Assembly: GCF_041949975.1 (NCBI RefSeq)
Contig: NZ_JBHFQG010000017.1
Coordinates: forward strand, 16,243 to 80,242
Reading direction: 5' to 3'
Source: Alteribacillus sp041949975
GTDB taxonomy: Bacteria; Bacillota; Bacilli; Bacillales; Marinococcaceae
Length of the DNA: 64,000 bases
Shown: positions 8,468 through 16,046 of the stretch, one piece after another
How positions within the stretch are numbered: the stretch's first letter is position 1
Layout: every line of letters begins with the position of its first letter
Translations under genes and position numbers: made by a program
Notes under the pieces: model-generated
What the model was told of the DNA's origin: nothing
Databases searched by the model: none
What the model saw: the letters and a program-made list of their open reading frames with translations, nothing else

Positions 8468-9138
8468 TGACTGAACAGGATGAGAAAAACAGTGTAAAAG
8501 AGCGTTTTAAAAAATGGCTCGATAATAAAGAAGATAAAAAAGCTGTAAAAAAACCGGTACCCATTTATCTCATCATCATTCTTTTGTTTGGAATTATTTT
8601 GATGGTTATCGGAACATTAGGTAAAGAAAAAGAAGAGGAACCTTCAGATGAACAATTGGTCCAACATGAAGGCCTTCAAGAAGAGGCTATTGAGACTAAT
8701 TCCAAGGCTTCTGGAAATTCCGACGTGTCAGATACAGAAAGGGCAATTCAAACCAGGTTAAGTGAAATGCTTGAAAAGATTTCTGGAGTCTCAGAAGTGA
8801 AAGTAATGGTAAATTTACAAGGTACAGAGGAAAAAGTGTATGAAAAAGATACAACGATCCGTCAGCAAATAACTTCAGAAGAAGATCGAGAAGGCGGAAA
8901 AAGAGATTTAGAAGATGGCACAAAAGAGGAACAGATTGTAATTGTAAGACAAGGCGAACAAGAAGAGCCGCTTCTTATTCATACTAAAAAACCAGAAGCG
9001 AGGGGGGTGCTGGTCGTTGCAGAAGGTGTGGAAGACATAAAAGTAAAGGAATGGGTAGTGGAAGCAGTAACAAAAGTAATGGATATCCCGCCGCATAAGG
9101 TATCCGTATTGCCAAGGAACAGGGAGGAAGGAGAATAA
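8467..9138 (+). CDS. spoIIIAG: Stage III sporulation protein SpoIIIAG
   Basis: A 223-residue protein with one membrane segment near residues 34-53 and a large extracytoplasmic region containing the ring-building motif that assembles the channel ring. The start is GTG 8467, whose G is the last base of the spoIIIAF stop codon, directly after an AAGGAGGGGGG ribosome site. A longer frame from 8413 would start inside spoIIIAF without such a site. It is strongly acidic, like its neighbours. Confidence 0.92.
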   Translation: MTEQDEKNSVKERFKKWLDNKEDKKAVKKPVPIYLIIILLFGIILMVIGTLGKEKEEEPSDEQLVQHEGLQEEAIETNSKASGNSDVSDTERAIQTRLSEMLEKISGVSEVKVMVNLQGTEEKVYEKDTTIRQQITSEEDREGGKRDLEDGTKEEQIVIVRQGEQEEPLLIHTKKPEARGVLVVAEGVEDIKVKEWVVEAVTKVMDIPPHKVSVLPRNREEGE

Positions 9139-9140
9139 CT

Positions 9141-9779
9141 ATGGTATTAAAAAAACAAACGGTTTGGCTGATGACGATGCTGAGTTTAACAATTGTATTA
9201 GCTGTTTACTATATAACCTCACCAAATGAAGTAGCTGAAGATAGCCGGGAAGCAGATGAAGCAGAGGAAATGCCAGCTGCAGCAGAAGAAGAAGAATGGA
9301 TTGAGTGGCTCTCAGAAGAAGATATGGAAACAGCCATCGAAGAAACTGAACCACCAGCAGAAGGTGGAGAGACCGGAGAAGAAGCAGAAATATACACGGA
9401 AGATGAATCAGCAAATACGGAAGGGAATTTATTTAGCGAACTGCGATTAGAGAGAGAAGAAACACAAAGTAAATTAAGAGAAGAATATACAGATACGATT
9501 GCTTCTGATGAATTCACAGCTGCAGAGAAAAGTGAAGCTTTTGATAAACGAGAACAGTTACAAGAAAAACAACAAAATGAAAGCCTTCTTGAGAGTTTGA
9601 TTCAATCGGAAGGATACGAAGATGCCGTTGTAATTTCTGAAGAAGATAAAACACGGATTATTGTACAGGCAGAAGAGTTAACGAAGGAAGAGGCCGTTAT
9701 ACTGAACCGCCTTGCAGCCGAACATTTAGGTGTCTCTGACATAGTAATTGGTCACCAGGCAACAGCAGCAGGCAATTAA
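9141..9779 (+). CDS. spoIIIAH: Stage III sporulation protein SpoIIIAH
   Basis: A 212-residue protein with an N-terminal membrane anchor (residues 7-25), a long Glu-rich linker (about 30-110) and a C-terminal YscJ/FliF-like ring-building domain (about 130-205). That domain binds forespore SpoIIQ across the intermembrane space. The very acidic linker is longer than I would expect from B. subtilis, which may reflect a salt-adapted proteome. It is the last gene of the operon, closed by the terminator at 9789-9825. Confidence 0.92.
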   Translation: MVLKKQTVWLMTMLSLTIVLAVYYITSPNEVAEDSREADEAEEMPAAAEEEEWIEWLSEEDMETAIEETEPPAEGGETGEEAEIYTEDESANTEGNLFSELRLEREETQSKLREEYTDTIASDEFTAAEKSEAFDKREQLQEKQQNESLLESLIQSEGYEDAVVISEEDKTRIIVQAEELTKEEAVILNRLAAEHLGVSDIVIGHQATAAGN

Positions 9780-9788
9780 GAAATAAGT

Positions 9789-9825
9789 CTGTGAGACATT
9801 CGGATAGTTGTCTCACAGGCTTTAT
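9789..9825 (+). terminator. Terminator of the spoIIIA operon
   Basis: CTGTGAGACA pairs with TGTCTCACAG around a 10-base loop and is followed by a T-rich tail. Confidence 0.8.
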
Positions 9826-9965
9826 TTAATTTTACAGTAAACAATCTTTTGTATTATACCGAATGGGTATTAAGGGAATAATGAAAATTAGGCTCCACCG
9901 TGATATAATTTGTTTATATATTTAAATCTATAGTGTTAATTAGCTGAACGAGGAGCGATTTTTAC

Positions 9966-10337
9966 ATGGAATGGAATGATTTAACAGACGGAGCTAAAGC
10001 TGTACTAGAACAAACGAGAAACATGAAAAATGACCAAATACAGATCGTAGAATTTGAAGTAGGTTTTGAGCATGAATATGGGGAAGGCGATAACGCTTAT
10101 ACAGTGTCGATACAAGAAGACGATTATGAGAATTTAAAACGATTTACCAAAGAAAATGAATATGGTGATAAGTACCATATGGCAAGAAATAAAAATATAG
10201 TAAAAATAATATTATTAGAGGATGGGAAAATCCCTGATAACCTTTCTGAGTTTCCTGTTTTTCGCCAATATAAATTTGAATATATCCAAAAACAAGCTGA
10301 AAATGCTGCAGAAGAAGAAACAAACTCAGAGGAATAG
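9966..10337 (+). CDS. Conserved-looking small acidic protein, unknown
   Basis: A 123-residue soluble, acidic protein (many Glu and Asp) with no membrane segment. I do not recognise a family. It follows GAGGAGCGAT upstream of ATG 9966. A TATAAT-like element near 9904 makes a separate promoter plausible. It occupies the place where B. subtilis carries accB-accC between spoIIIAH and yqhY. The acidic C-terminal tail (EEETNSEE) looks disordered. Its link to yqhY is only positional. Confidence 0.65.
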   Translation: MEWNDLTDGAKAVLEQTRNMKNDQIQIVEFEVGFEHEYGEGDNAYTVSIQEDDYENLKRFTKENEYGDKYHMARNKNIVKIILLEDGKIPDNLSEFPVFRQYKFEYIQKQAENAAEEETNSEE

Positions 10338-10391
10338 GGTTAGATATAGAGGTTAAGGATTTGCACAGTGTACGTCATGGAGGTGAGAAGC

Positions 10392-10787
10392 TTGAATGAA
10401 TACCGGACAATTGATTTAGAAGAAGAAAAGAATGAGCTAGGTAAAATTGAAATATCCCCTGAAGTGATTGAAGTGATTGCAGGACTTGCAGCTTCAGAAG
10501 TGGAAGGTGTCCATTCTTTGAGAGGGAATTTTGCTGCCGGAGTAGTAGAGCGGCTCGGCCGGAAAAATCACGGGAAAGGCGTAAAAGTAGAGCTTGGTGA
10601 AGAAGGGGTTACTATTGATATTTCAGTAACGCTGCGTTATGGAGTCTCTGTTCCTGAGGTTGCAAGGAATGTTCAGACTAATATCCAGCAAGCGCTTCAA
10701 ACCATGACTTCCATAACCCTGCAGTCTATTAATATCCACGTGCTCGGTATACAATTTGAAGTAACAGAAGATATGGATGAACAATAA
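10392..10787 (+). CDS. yqhY: Asp23/Gls24-family protein YqhY
   Basis: A 131-residue Asp23-domain protein (GKIEISPEVIEVIAG signature near residue 20). TTG 10392 is preferred because GGAGGTGAG lies correctly upstream and the N-terminus then matches YqhY; a GTG at 10368 would precede the ribosome site. In B. subtilis yqhY is co-transcribed with accBC and is linked to control of acetyl-CoA carboxylase activity. Here accBC are absent from the locus, so the pairing has been broken or the carboxylase genes lie elsewhere. Confidence 0.88.
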   Translation: MNEYRTIDLEEEKNELGKIEISPEVIEVIAGLAASEVEGVHSLRGNFAAGVVERLGRKNHGKGVKVELGEEGVTIDISVTLRYGVSVPEVARNVQTNIQQALQTMTSITLQSINIHVLGIQFEVTEDMDEQ

Positions 10788-10932
10788 TCTGCTTTTCATC
10801 TCAATGAAGTTACCTTTGCAGAATAATTGTTAAGGGGCTGGTAAGTGATAGCTGAAGAAGAAATGCTGTCATTGCAGCCTCTTTTTTATCCTGCTATGAT
10901 TTACGATAGATTTATAAAAAGGAGAAAAAGGT

Positions 10933-11331
10933 ATGAACCGACGTCTAGCACGATTGAGAGCTGTCCAGACTTTGTATCAAATGGGACTGACACATGCAGA
11001 TTGGCAAGAAGCATTAAATAATACTCTTGAAGAAGATGAAACGGCAGATGAATTTTTAATAAGCTCGGTAAAAGGCACTGTAAAGCATCAAGAGGAAATT
11101 AATAATTATATAAAAAAGAACCTTGAACACTGGACTTTAGAAAGAGTTGGTAATGTTGATCGTTCTATTCTCCAGAATGCTGTTCATGAAATGTTGTACA
11201 TGGAAGATGTTCCTCTTCACGTTAGTGTGAACGAAGCAATTGAATTGGCAAAAGCATTTGGAGGAACGGAGTCTGGTAAGTTTGTTAACGGTGTCTTATC
11301 AAATATATTAAAAGAATGTGGAAGTGACTAA
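10933..11331 (+). CDS. nusB: Transcription antitermination factor NusB
   Basis: A 132-residue all-helical NusB, the RNA-binding partner of NusE (S10) in rRNA antitermination complexes. It has the family start MNRRLARLRAVQTLY and the C-terminal signature NEAIELAKAFGG...KFVNGVLSNI. The ribosome site AAAGGAGAAAAAGG precedes ATG 10933. It lies 14 bases before folD, as in B. subtilis. Confidence 0.95.
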   Translation: MNRRLARLRAVQTLYQMGLTHADWQEALNNTLEEDETADEFLISSVKGTVKHQEEINNYIKKNLEHWTLERVGNVDRSILQNAVHEMLYMEDVPLHVSVNEAIELAKAFGGTESGKFVNGVLSNILKECGSD

Positions 11332-11345
11332 AAGGAGAGGTTAAG

Positions 11346-12194
11346 ATGACTGCGACAATTATAAACGGGAAAGAAGTAGCTTCGAATTTACGAAATGAGA
11401 TTAAAGATGAAGTCATTACATTAAGCGTTACTCCTGGACTGGCTGTCATCCTTGTTGGAGACAATCCTGCTTCTAGGTCCTATGTAAAAGGAAAGGAGAA
11501 AGCTTCAATAGAAGTAGGCATCTATTCAGAGTTAAAAGAGCTGCCATCAGATATTTCAGAAAAAGAATTGTTGGATATGGTAGAACACTATAACTCACAT
11601 CCTGATATTCACGGCATCCTTGTACAATTACCGCTCCCTGAACATATTTCAGAGAAGAAAGTAATTGAACATATTTCTCCTGAAAAAGACGTAGATGGCT
11701 TTCACCCTGTTAACATTGGCCGTATGATGACTGGAAAGGATGCTTTTTTACCTTGTACGCCATTTGGTATTTTACAGATGTTAAAATACAAAAACATAAG
11801 TACAGAAGGTAAGCATGCAGTAATAGTAGGACGCAGCAACATTGTCGGTAAACCGGTAGGCCAGCTTCTTTTAAATGAAAATGCAACTGTTACATATTGT
11901 CATTCTAAAACTCCTGACTTAGCATCGTTTACGACTCAAGCCGATATTTTAATTGCGGCTGCAGGAAGGGCTGAGTTTATTGATGAAACGCATGTTAAAA
12001 AAGGAGCGGTTGTTATAGATGTAGGGATGAATCGTAAAGAAAACGGAAAACTTTGTGGAGATGTTGCTTATGATAATGTGAAAGAAAAAGCTTCTTATAT
12101 TACTCCAGTACCCGGTGGCGTTGGTCCTATGACGATAACAATGCTGCTTTATAACACCTTACAGTCAGCTAAAAAGCATTTAGAAAGGGTCTAA
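11346..12194 (+). CDS. folD: Methylenetetrahydrofolate dehydrogenase/cyclohydrolase FolD
   Basis: A 282-residue bifunctional FolD, converting 5,10-methylene-THF to 10-formyl-THF in one-carbon metabolism in the cytoplasm. Visible signatures are YVKGK (near residue 52; catalytic Lys), VQLPLP (near 95), VDGFHP and the NADP-binding GRSNIVGKP (near 162), with PGGVGPMT near the C-terminus. The length is usual, the start is ATG 11346 with AAAGGAGAGG upstream, and xseA follows after seven bases. Confidence 0.97.
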   Translation: MTATIINGKEVASNLRNEIKDEVITLSVTPGLAVILVGDNPASRSYVKGKEKASIEVGIYSELKELPSDISEKELLDMVEHYNSHPDIHGILVQLPLPEHISEKKVIEHISPEKDVDGFHPVNIGRMMTGKDAFLPCTPFGILQMLKYKNISTEGKHAVIVGRSNIVGKPVGQLLLNENATVTYCHSKTPDLASFTTQADILIAAAGRAEFIDETHVKKGAVVIDVGMNRKENGKLCGDVAYDNVKEKASYITPVPGGVGPMTITMLLYNTLQSAKKHLERV

Positions 12195-12200
12195 AACATA

Positions 12201-13601
12201 ATGCTTCTTGAGCACGGAAAATGGACGACGGTTTCTAAGCTTACTACCCACATAAAAAAAACCATTGAAATGGAGCCTGAACTGCAGCAGGTTTGGTTAA
12301 GAGCCGAAATTTCTAATTTCAAAAAACATAGCCGCGGCCACATGTATTTTACTTTAAAAGACGAAAAATCAAGAATTTCAGCCGTAATGTTTGCTGGAAA
12401 CAATCGCTTTTTAACATTTCAGCCTGAAAATGGTATGAAAGTGCTGATTAAAGGTAATGTTTCAGTATATGAACCATTTGGCCAATATCAACTTTATGTT
12501 AACGAGATGCAGCCAGATGGCATCGGCCAATTGTATATTCAATATGAAAAAATGAAAAAGCAATTGGAAGCAGAGGGGCTTTTTTCACCAGAAAGAAAGA
12601 AGCAGTTACCTATATTCCCGCGTGAGATAGCTATTATAACCTCGCCAACGGGTGCCGCTATTAAAGATATGATGACCACTTTAAAACGGCGTTGTCCTTT
12701 GATTAGAATTACGTTATTTCCTGTACTCGTTCAAGGTGAAAATGCTCCTGCTTCTATTGCTTCTGCTATGGAAAAAGCTGAGTTAATGGGCGGGTTTGAT
12801 GTAATCATATTTGGAAGAGGCGGCGGCTCTATTGAAGAATTGTGGGCTTTTAATGAAGAGACGGTCGCCCGAAAAATTGCTTCTTTATCGATCCCCACAA
12901 TTTCAGCAGTAGGGCATGAAACAGATTTTACTATAGCTGATTTCACAGCTGATCTCAGGGCAGCAACTCCTACGGCTGCTGCTGAGCTTGCTGTACCTGT
13001 TCTACACGAATTAGAGAAGCAGCATTTGCAGCTGAAAACAAGGCTGTATAAAGCGTTAAAAGATCAAACGAAAAGAGAAAGTGAAAAGCTTGAGCGTATT
13101 AAACGGTCTTACGCATTTAGATACCCAACGCACCTAATAAAACAGAAAGAACAGGAGCTGGACCGTTTAATAGAAAGGTTAACCAAATCTTTATCAACTA
13201 AAAAGGAGTTGCAGTTGGAGCAGCTACACTCTTTTATAAGACGTCTTGAACGCCAGCATCCTTCTAGGCTGCTTGAAAGTGAAAAGTCAAGACTTATCCA
13301 AACAACTGAAAAGACTCATAAAGTAATGAATCGTCATATTATGAATGAAAATAATCGTTTTGTTCATGTCCTTCAAAAGCTTAACCTCCTTAATCCTCTT
13401 CAAGTAATGCAAAGGGGATATAATGTGACCTATGATCAAAAAGAAAGTTTAGTGACCTCTATACACCAAATTGAACCAGGTGAAAAACTTACCATGTACA
13501 TTCAGGATGGTACAGTGTATGCTAAAGCCGAATCAATTTCTAATAAAACACTGTGGCAAAGCAATATAAATGCAAAAGGGGATGGCGACCATGACAAATG
13601 A
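12201..13601 (+). CDS. xseA: Exodeoxyribonuclease VII large subunit
   Basis: A 466-residue XseA: an N-terminal OB-fold DNA-binding domain (about 10-105), a catalytic domain with GRGGGSIEELWAFN near residue 207 and VGHETDFTIADF near 237, and a long coiled-coil C-terminal half. With XseB it degrades single-stranded DNA from both ends. It overlaps xseB, implying coupled translation. The ribosome site before ATG 12201 is weak, so expression may depend on readthrough from folD. Confidence 0.95.
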   Translation: MLLEHGKWTTVSKLTTHIKKTIEMEPELQQVWLRAEISNFKKHSRGHMYFTLKDEKSRISAVMFAGNNRFLTFQPENGMKVLIKGNVSVYEPFGQYQLYVNEMQPDGIGQLYIQYEKMKKQLEAEGLFSPERKKQLPIFPREIAIITSPTGAAIKDMMTTLKRRCPLIRITLFPVLVQGENAPASIASAMEKAELMGGFDVIIFGRGGGSIEELWAFNEETVARKIASLSIPTISAVGHETDFTIADFTADLRAATPTAAAELAVPVLHELEKQHLQLKTRLYKALKDQTKRESEKLERIKRSYAFRYPTHLIKQKEQELDRLIERLTKSLSTKKELQLEQLHSFIRRLERQHPSRLLESEKSRLIQTTEKTHKVMNRHIMNENNRFVHVLQKLNLLNPLQVMQRGYNVTYDQKESLVTSIHQIEPGEKLTMYIQDGTVYAKAESISNKTLWQSNINAKGDGDHDK

Positions 13602-13833
13602 AATTTATGAAAACATATCGTTTGAAAAGGCGATGGAAAAATTAGAAACGATTGTAGAAAAACTTGAAGAAGGAGAAGTCCCTTTAGAAAAAGCCATTGC
13701 TATGTATCAAGAAGGTATGAATCTTTCCAATGTTTGTCATGAAAAGCTGCAGCGGGTAGAAAAACAAATGGATAGAATGGTCGAGGAAGATGGGGAAATC
13801 AAGCCTCTGTTATCCGAGGAGGATGAAGAGTGA
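13591..13833 (+). CDS. xseB: Exodeoxyribonuclease VII small subunit
   Basis: An 80-residue XseB with the helical signature SFEKAMEKLETIVEKLE and the region LEKAIAMYQEGM; it forms the small-subunit sheath of exonuclease VII. ATG 13591 is selected because AAAAGGGG lies at good distance; upstream in-frame ATGs overlap that site. It starts inside xseA and its TGA stop overlaps the GTG start of ispA. Confidence 0.94.
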   Translation: MTNEIYENISFEKAMEKLETIVEKLEEGEVPLEKAIAMYQEGMNLSNVCHEKLQRVEKQMDRMVEEDGEIKPLLSEEDEE

Positions 13834-14717
13834 GCATATCGGAATTACAAGCATTTATTTCTCGATATAAGATTGAATTAGAAAAGAGGCTCCCACCATT
13901 TTTGGAAAGTTTAAATTGTCCCTTTTCCTTAAAAGAAGCTATTCTGTATTCCATTAATGCGGGGGGGAAAAGAGTCCGCCCTTTATTAATGCTCGCTGCG
14001 ATTCAATCATATAGAAGCATAAAAGAATCTGATTATAAGGTTGCTTGTGCAGTAGAAATGGTGCACACCTATTCATTAATTCATGATGACCTGCCATCTA
14101 TGGACGATGATGATTACCGCCGAGGTAAACCTACTAACCACAAAGTTTTTGGTGAAGCTTTTGCTGTCCTGGCTGGTGATGCGTTATTAACTAAAGCCTT
14201 TGAAGTTATTAGTTCCATTAATGAGCTCGATGCCAATATCAAGATAGCCCTAATAAGAGAATTGGCCAAAGCTGCCGGAGCAGAAGGAATGGTGGGCGGA
14301 CAGGCAGCAGACCTTGATGGTGAAGGAAAAGATCTTTCAATCGAGGAGCTTGAGTATATTCATCGTCATAAAACAGGTGATCTATTAAGTTTTTCAATAG
14401 TTGCCGGAGGAATTTTAGGAGAAGCACCAAATGCAGATATGGAATGTATTCGTGCTTTTTCAAGAGAGCTGGGACTCGTATTTCAAATCAAAGATGATAT
14501 CTTGGATATTGAAGGTGACTCAGAAGAAATGGGAAAAGCAGCTGGAAGTGATGAAGGCAGAGGTAAAAGCACTTACCCAAGACTATTAACACTCGGCGGT
14601 GCGAAAGAAAAACTCTTTCTTCATGCAGATAATGCAAAAGAATACTTACGGTCTTTATCAGGAAATCCCCTGCTTTTGGAGAATTTTGTCCATTATATTA
14701 CGGAGCGTTCAAAATAA
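13830..14717 (+). CDS. ispA: Polyprenyl (farnesyl/geranyl) diphosphate synthase IspA
   Basis: A 295-residue short-chain trans-prenyl transferase producing farnesyl diphosphate for undecaprenyl and quinone synthesis. The first aspartate-rich motif DDLPSMDDDD lies near residue 86 and the second, DDILD, near 227. The start GTG overlaps the xseB stop, with GAGGA upstream. OLE RNA, oapA and dxs follow, so two isoprenoid genes flank the OLE locus, as in other OLE-bearing Bacillus. Confidence 0.95.
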   Translation: MSISELQAFISRYKIELEKRLPPFLESLNCPFSLKEAILYSINAGGKRVRPLLMLAAIQSYRSIKESDYKVACAVEMVHTYSLIHDDLPSMDDDDYRRGKPTNHKVFGEAFAVLAGDALLTKAFEVISSINELDANIKIALIRELAKAAGAEGMVGGQAADLDGEGKDLSIEELEYIHRHKTGDLLSFSIVAGGILGEAPNADMECIRAFSRELGLVFQIKDDILDIEGDSEEMGKAAGSDEGRGKSTYPRLLTLGGAKEKLFLHADNAKEYLRSLSGNPLLLENFVHYITERSK

Positions 14718-14738
14718 ATTTTGCCACATTTTAATTAT

Positions 14739-14768
14739 TTGTGCTGAGTTTTTAACTCGTGGTATAAT
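14739..14768 (+). promoter_or_regulatory. Probable sigma-A promoter of OLE RNA
   Basis: TTGTGC (14739-14744) is separated by 18 bases from a perfect TATAAT (14763-14768). The predicted start, around 14775-14780, falls at the 5' end of the OLE RNA. Confidence 0.65.
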
Positions 14769-14781
14769 AGTGATACAAATC

Positions 14782-15360
14782 TCGGATGGCGCAGTATTCT
14801 AGTCGATTCTCCATTCTCGAGGGCGGGCCTAAAAATCCGCTGAAGGGCACATCGATGAAGTTCCTGATATCGGCTCGAAGCGCCCAGCTTTGGGTCGATG
14901 TTGGGAGTAAAGGCGTAAGGGCGATCCACAAAGGCATGTGGGCGTGAACCCTTTCGCCGCGGAGGCTTCTTATTTGGACTAAATAAGAGGTAAGACCTGC
15001 ACGACATGCCACAAGGGAAGGTATGTATGCAGCGTAGCCTGCCTTGAGTGGAGTAGCGGGGAAGGTAACTTTTAGAAAGATATGACGTCGGCCAACGAAT
15101 ATCTTGCTATTACCTGAAACCTGCTCTGCAAAAGAGGCTAAGAGAGTGGCACGGAATTGCCGAGGAAAACTCCTAGACTGTTCTTACAGACGAATAAAGC
15201 GGATTGCAGTGTGTGCTAAGTGGTAATCTAGTCTGATGTCCGGCGACGGCATCAAGTCGTTTTTAAAGGGAAACCACCAGGGCGGCGACGCTCTGGCAAA
15301 CGGCTGGGAAAACCTACTGGACCTAAGACACAATGTTTACGCTTTATCTCGGCCATCCGA
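14782..15360 (+). ncRNA. ole: OLE RNA (ornate, large, extremophilic)
   Basis: A roughly 580-base highly structured non-coding region between ispA and a small membrane protein upstream of dxs, the diagnostic location of OLE RNA. TCGGATGGC at the 5' end (14782-14790) pairs exactly with GCCATCCGA at the 3' end (15352-15360), closing the whole domain. The interior is GC-richer than its surroundings, full of short helices and GNRA-like loops, and lacks a credible reading frame. OLE RNA is known to form a membrane-bound ribonucleoprotein with OapA (encoded next) and to help cells cope with cold, short-chain alcohols and Mg2+/energy stress. Ends are inferred from the closing stem. Confidence 0.9.
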
Positions 15361-15411
15361 TGTCTACATATGTTTATTTTAACCCAAATTCGTGAAATAT
15401 ATTAGGGGATT

Positions 15412-16020
15412 ATGGAAATAATGAAAAATATAATGAAAAGATCTATACATTGGAGCGTTTTAATTGCCGTTATCACCCTGGTGTTAGCGGCTATTTTTTC
15501 AATTATATCCACTGCTGTATTATCAGGGGTGGGGTGGGCCATCGGAATGATTATTGTTTTAGTTATCGTGTTAATAGGTGTTTTCTTTGATATGATTGGA
15601 GTAGCAGCAACTGCTGCCTCTGAAAAACCTTTTCATGCGATGGCCTCAAAAAAAATCCCAGGTGCTTACCAGGCGATGAAGATAACCAGAAACGCGGATA
15701 AAGTAGCAAACTTTTGTGCGGATGTTATTGGTGACATTTCCGGGGTAGTTAGTGGAACAGCAGCTTCAGCTGTGGTCATACAATTAACATTTGCTGCTGA
15801 TTCTGCTGATGGAAGTACGCTTCAATTTATTTTGAATGTGATTTTCACAGCTGTAGTAGCTGCATTAACTGTTGGGGGAAAAGCGCTAGGCAAAACATTT
15901 GCAATTACTTTTTCCACTGCAATTATTTTACAGGTAGGCCGTATCTTTTATGTACTTGAAAATAAATTGAAAATCACTTTTTTTAATAAAAAATCGACCA
16001 AAAAAACAAAGAATGTTTAA
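15412..16020 (+). CDS. oapA: OLE-associated membrane protein OapA
   Basis: A 202-residue integral membrane protein with about four membrane segments (near 15-36, 42-65, 110-130 and 142-180) and a Lys-rich C-terminal tail that could contact RNA. The loop GVAATAASEKPFHAM resembles the DUF21 part of CNNM/CorC magnesium transporters, as noted for OapA. It follows OLE RNA by about 50 bases and precedes dxs. OapA binds OLE RNA and localises it to the membrane. AGGGGA precedes ATG 15412; ATG 15421 is an alternative start. Confidence 0.88.
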   Translation: MEIMKNIMKRSIHWSVLIAVITLVLAAIFSIISTAVLSGVGWAIGMIIVLVIVLIGVFFDMIGVAATAASEKPFHAMASKKIPGAYQAMKITRNADKVANFCADVIGDISGVVSGTAASAVVIQLTFAADSADGSTLQFILNVIFTAVVAALTVGGKALGKTFAITFSTAIILQVGRIFYVLENKLKITFFNKKSTKKTKNV

Positions 16021-16046
16021 AACGACTGAAAGTGAGGGTTCGCTTC

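Noticed and set aside
9139..9517. Long minus-strand and alternate frames opposite spoIIIAH and spoIIIAG
   Set aside because: They mirror the Glu-rich (GAA) codon pattern of the plus-strand genes and show Ser/Leu-rich low complexity.
10788..10932. Possible terminator between yqhY and nusB
   Set aside because: A T6 run (CTCTTTTTTA) is present but no stable complementary stem precedes it.
14735..15012. Minus-strand frames of 86-90 codons between ispA and oapA
   Set aside because: They lie inside the OLE RNA and overlap each other; the region is explained by RNA structure.
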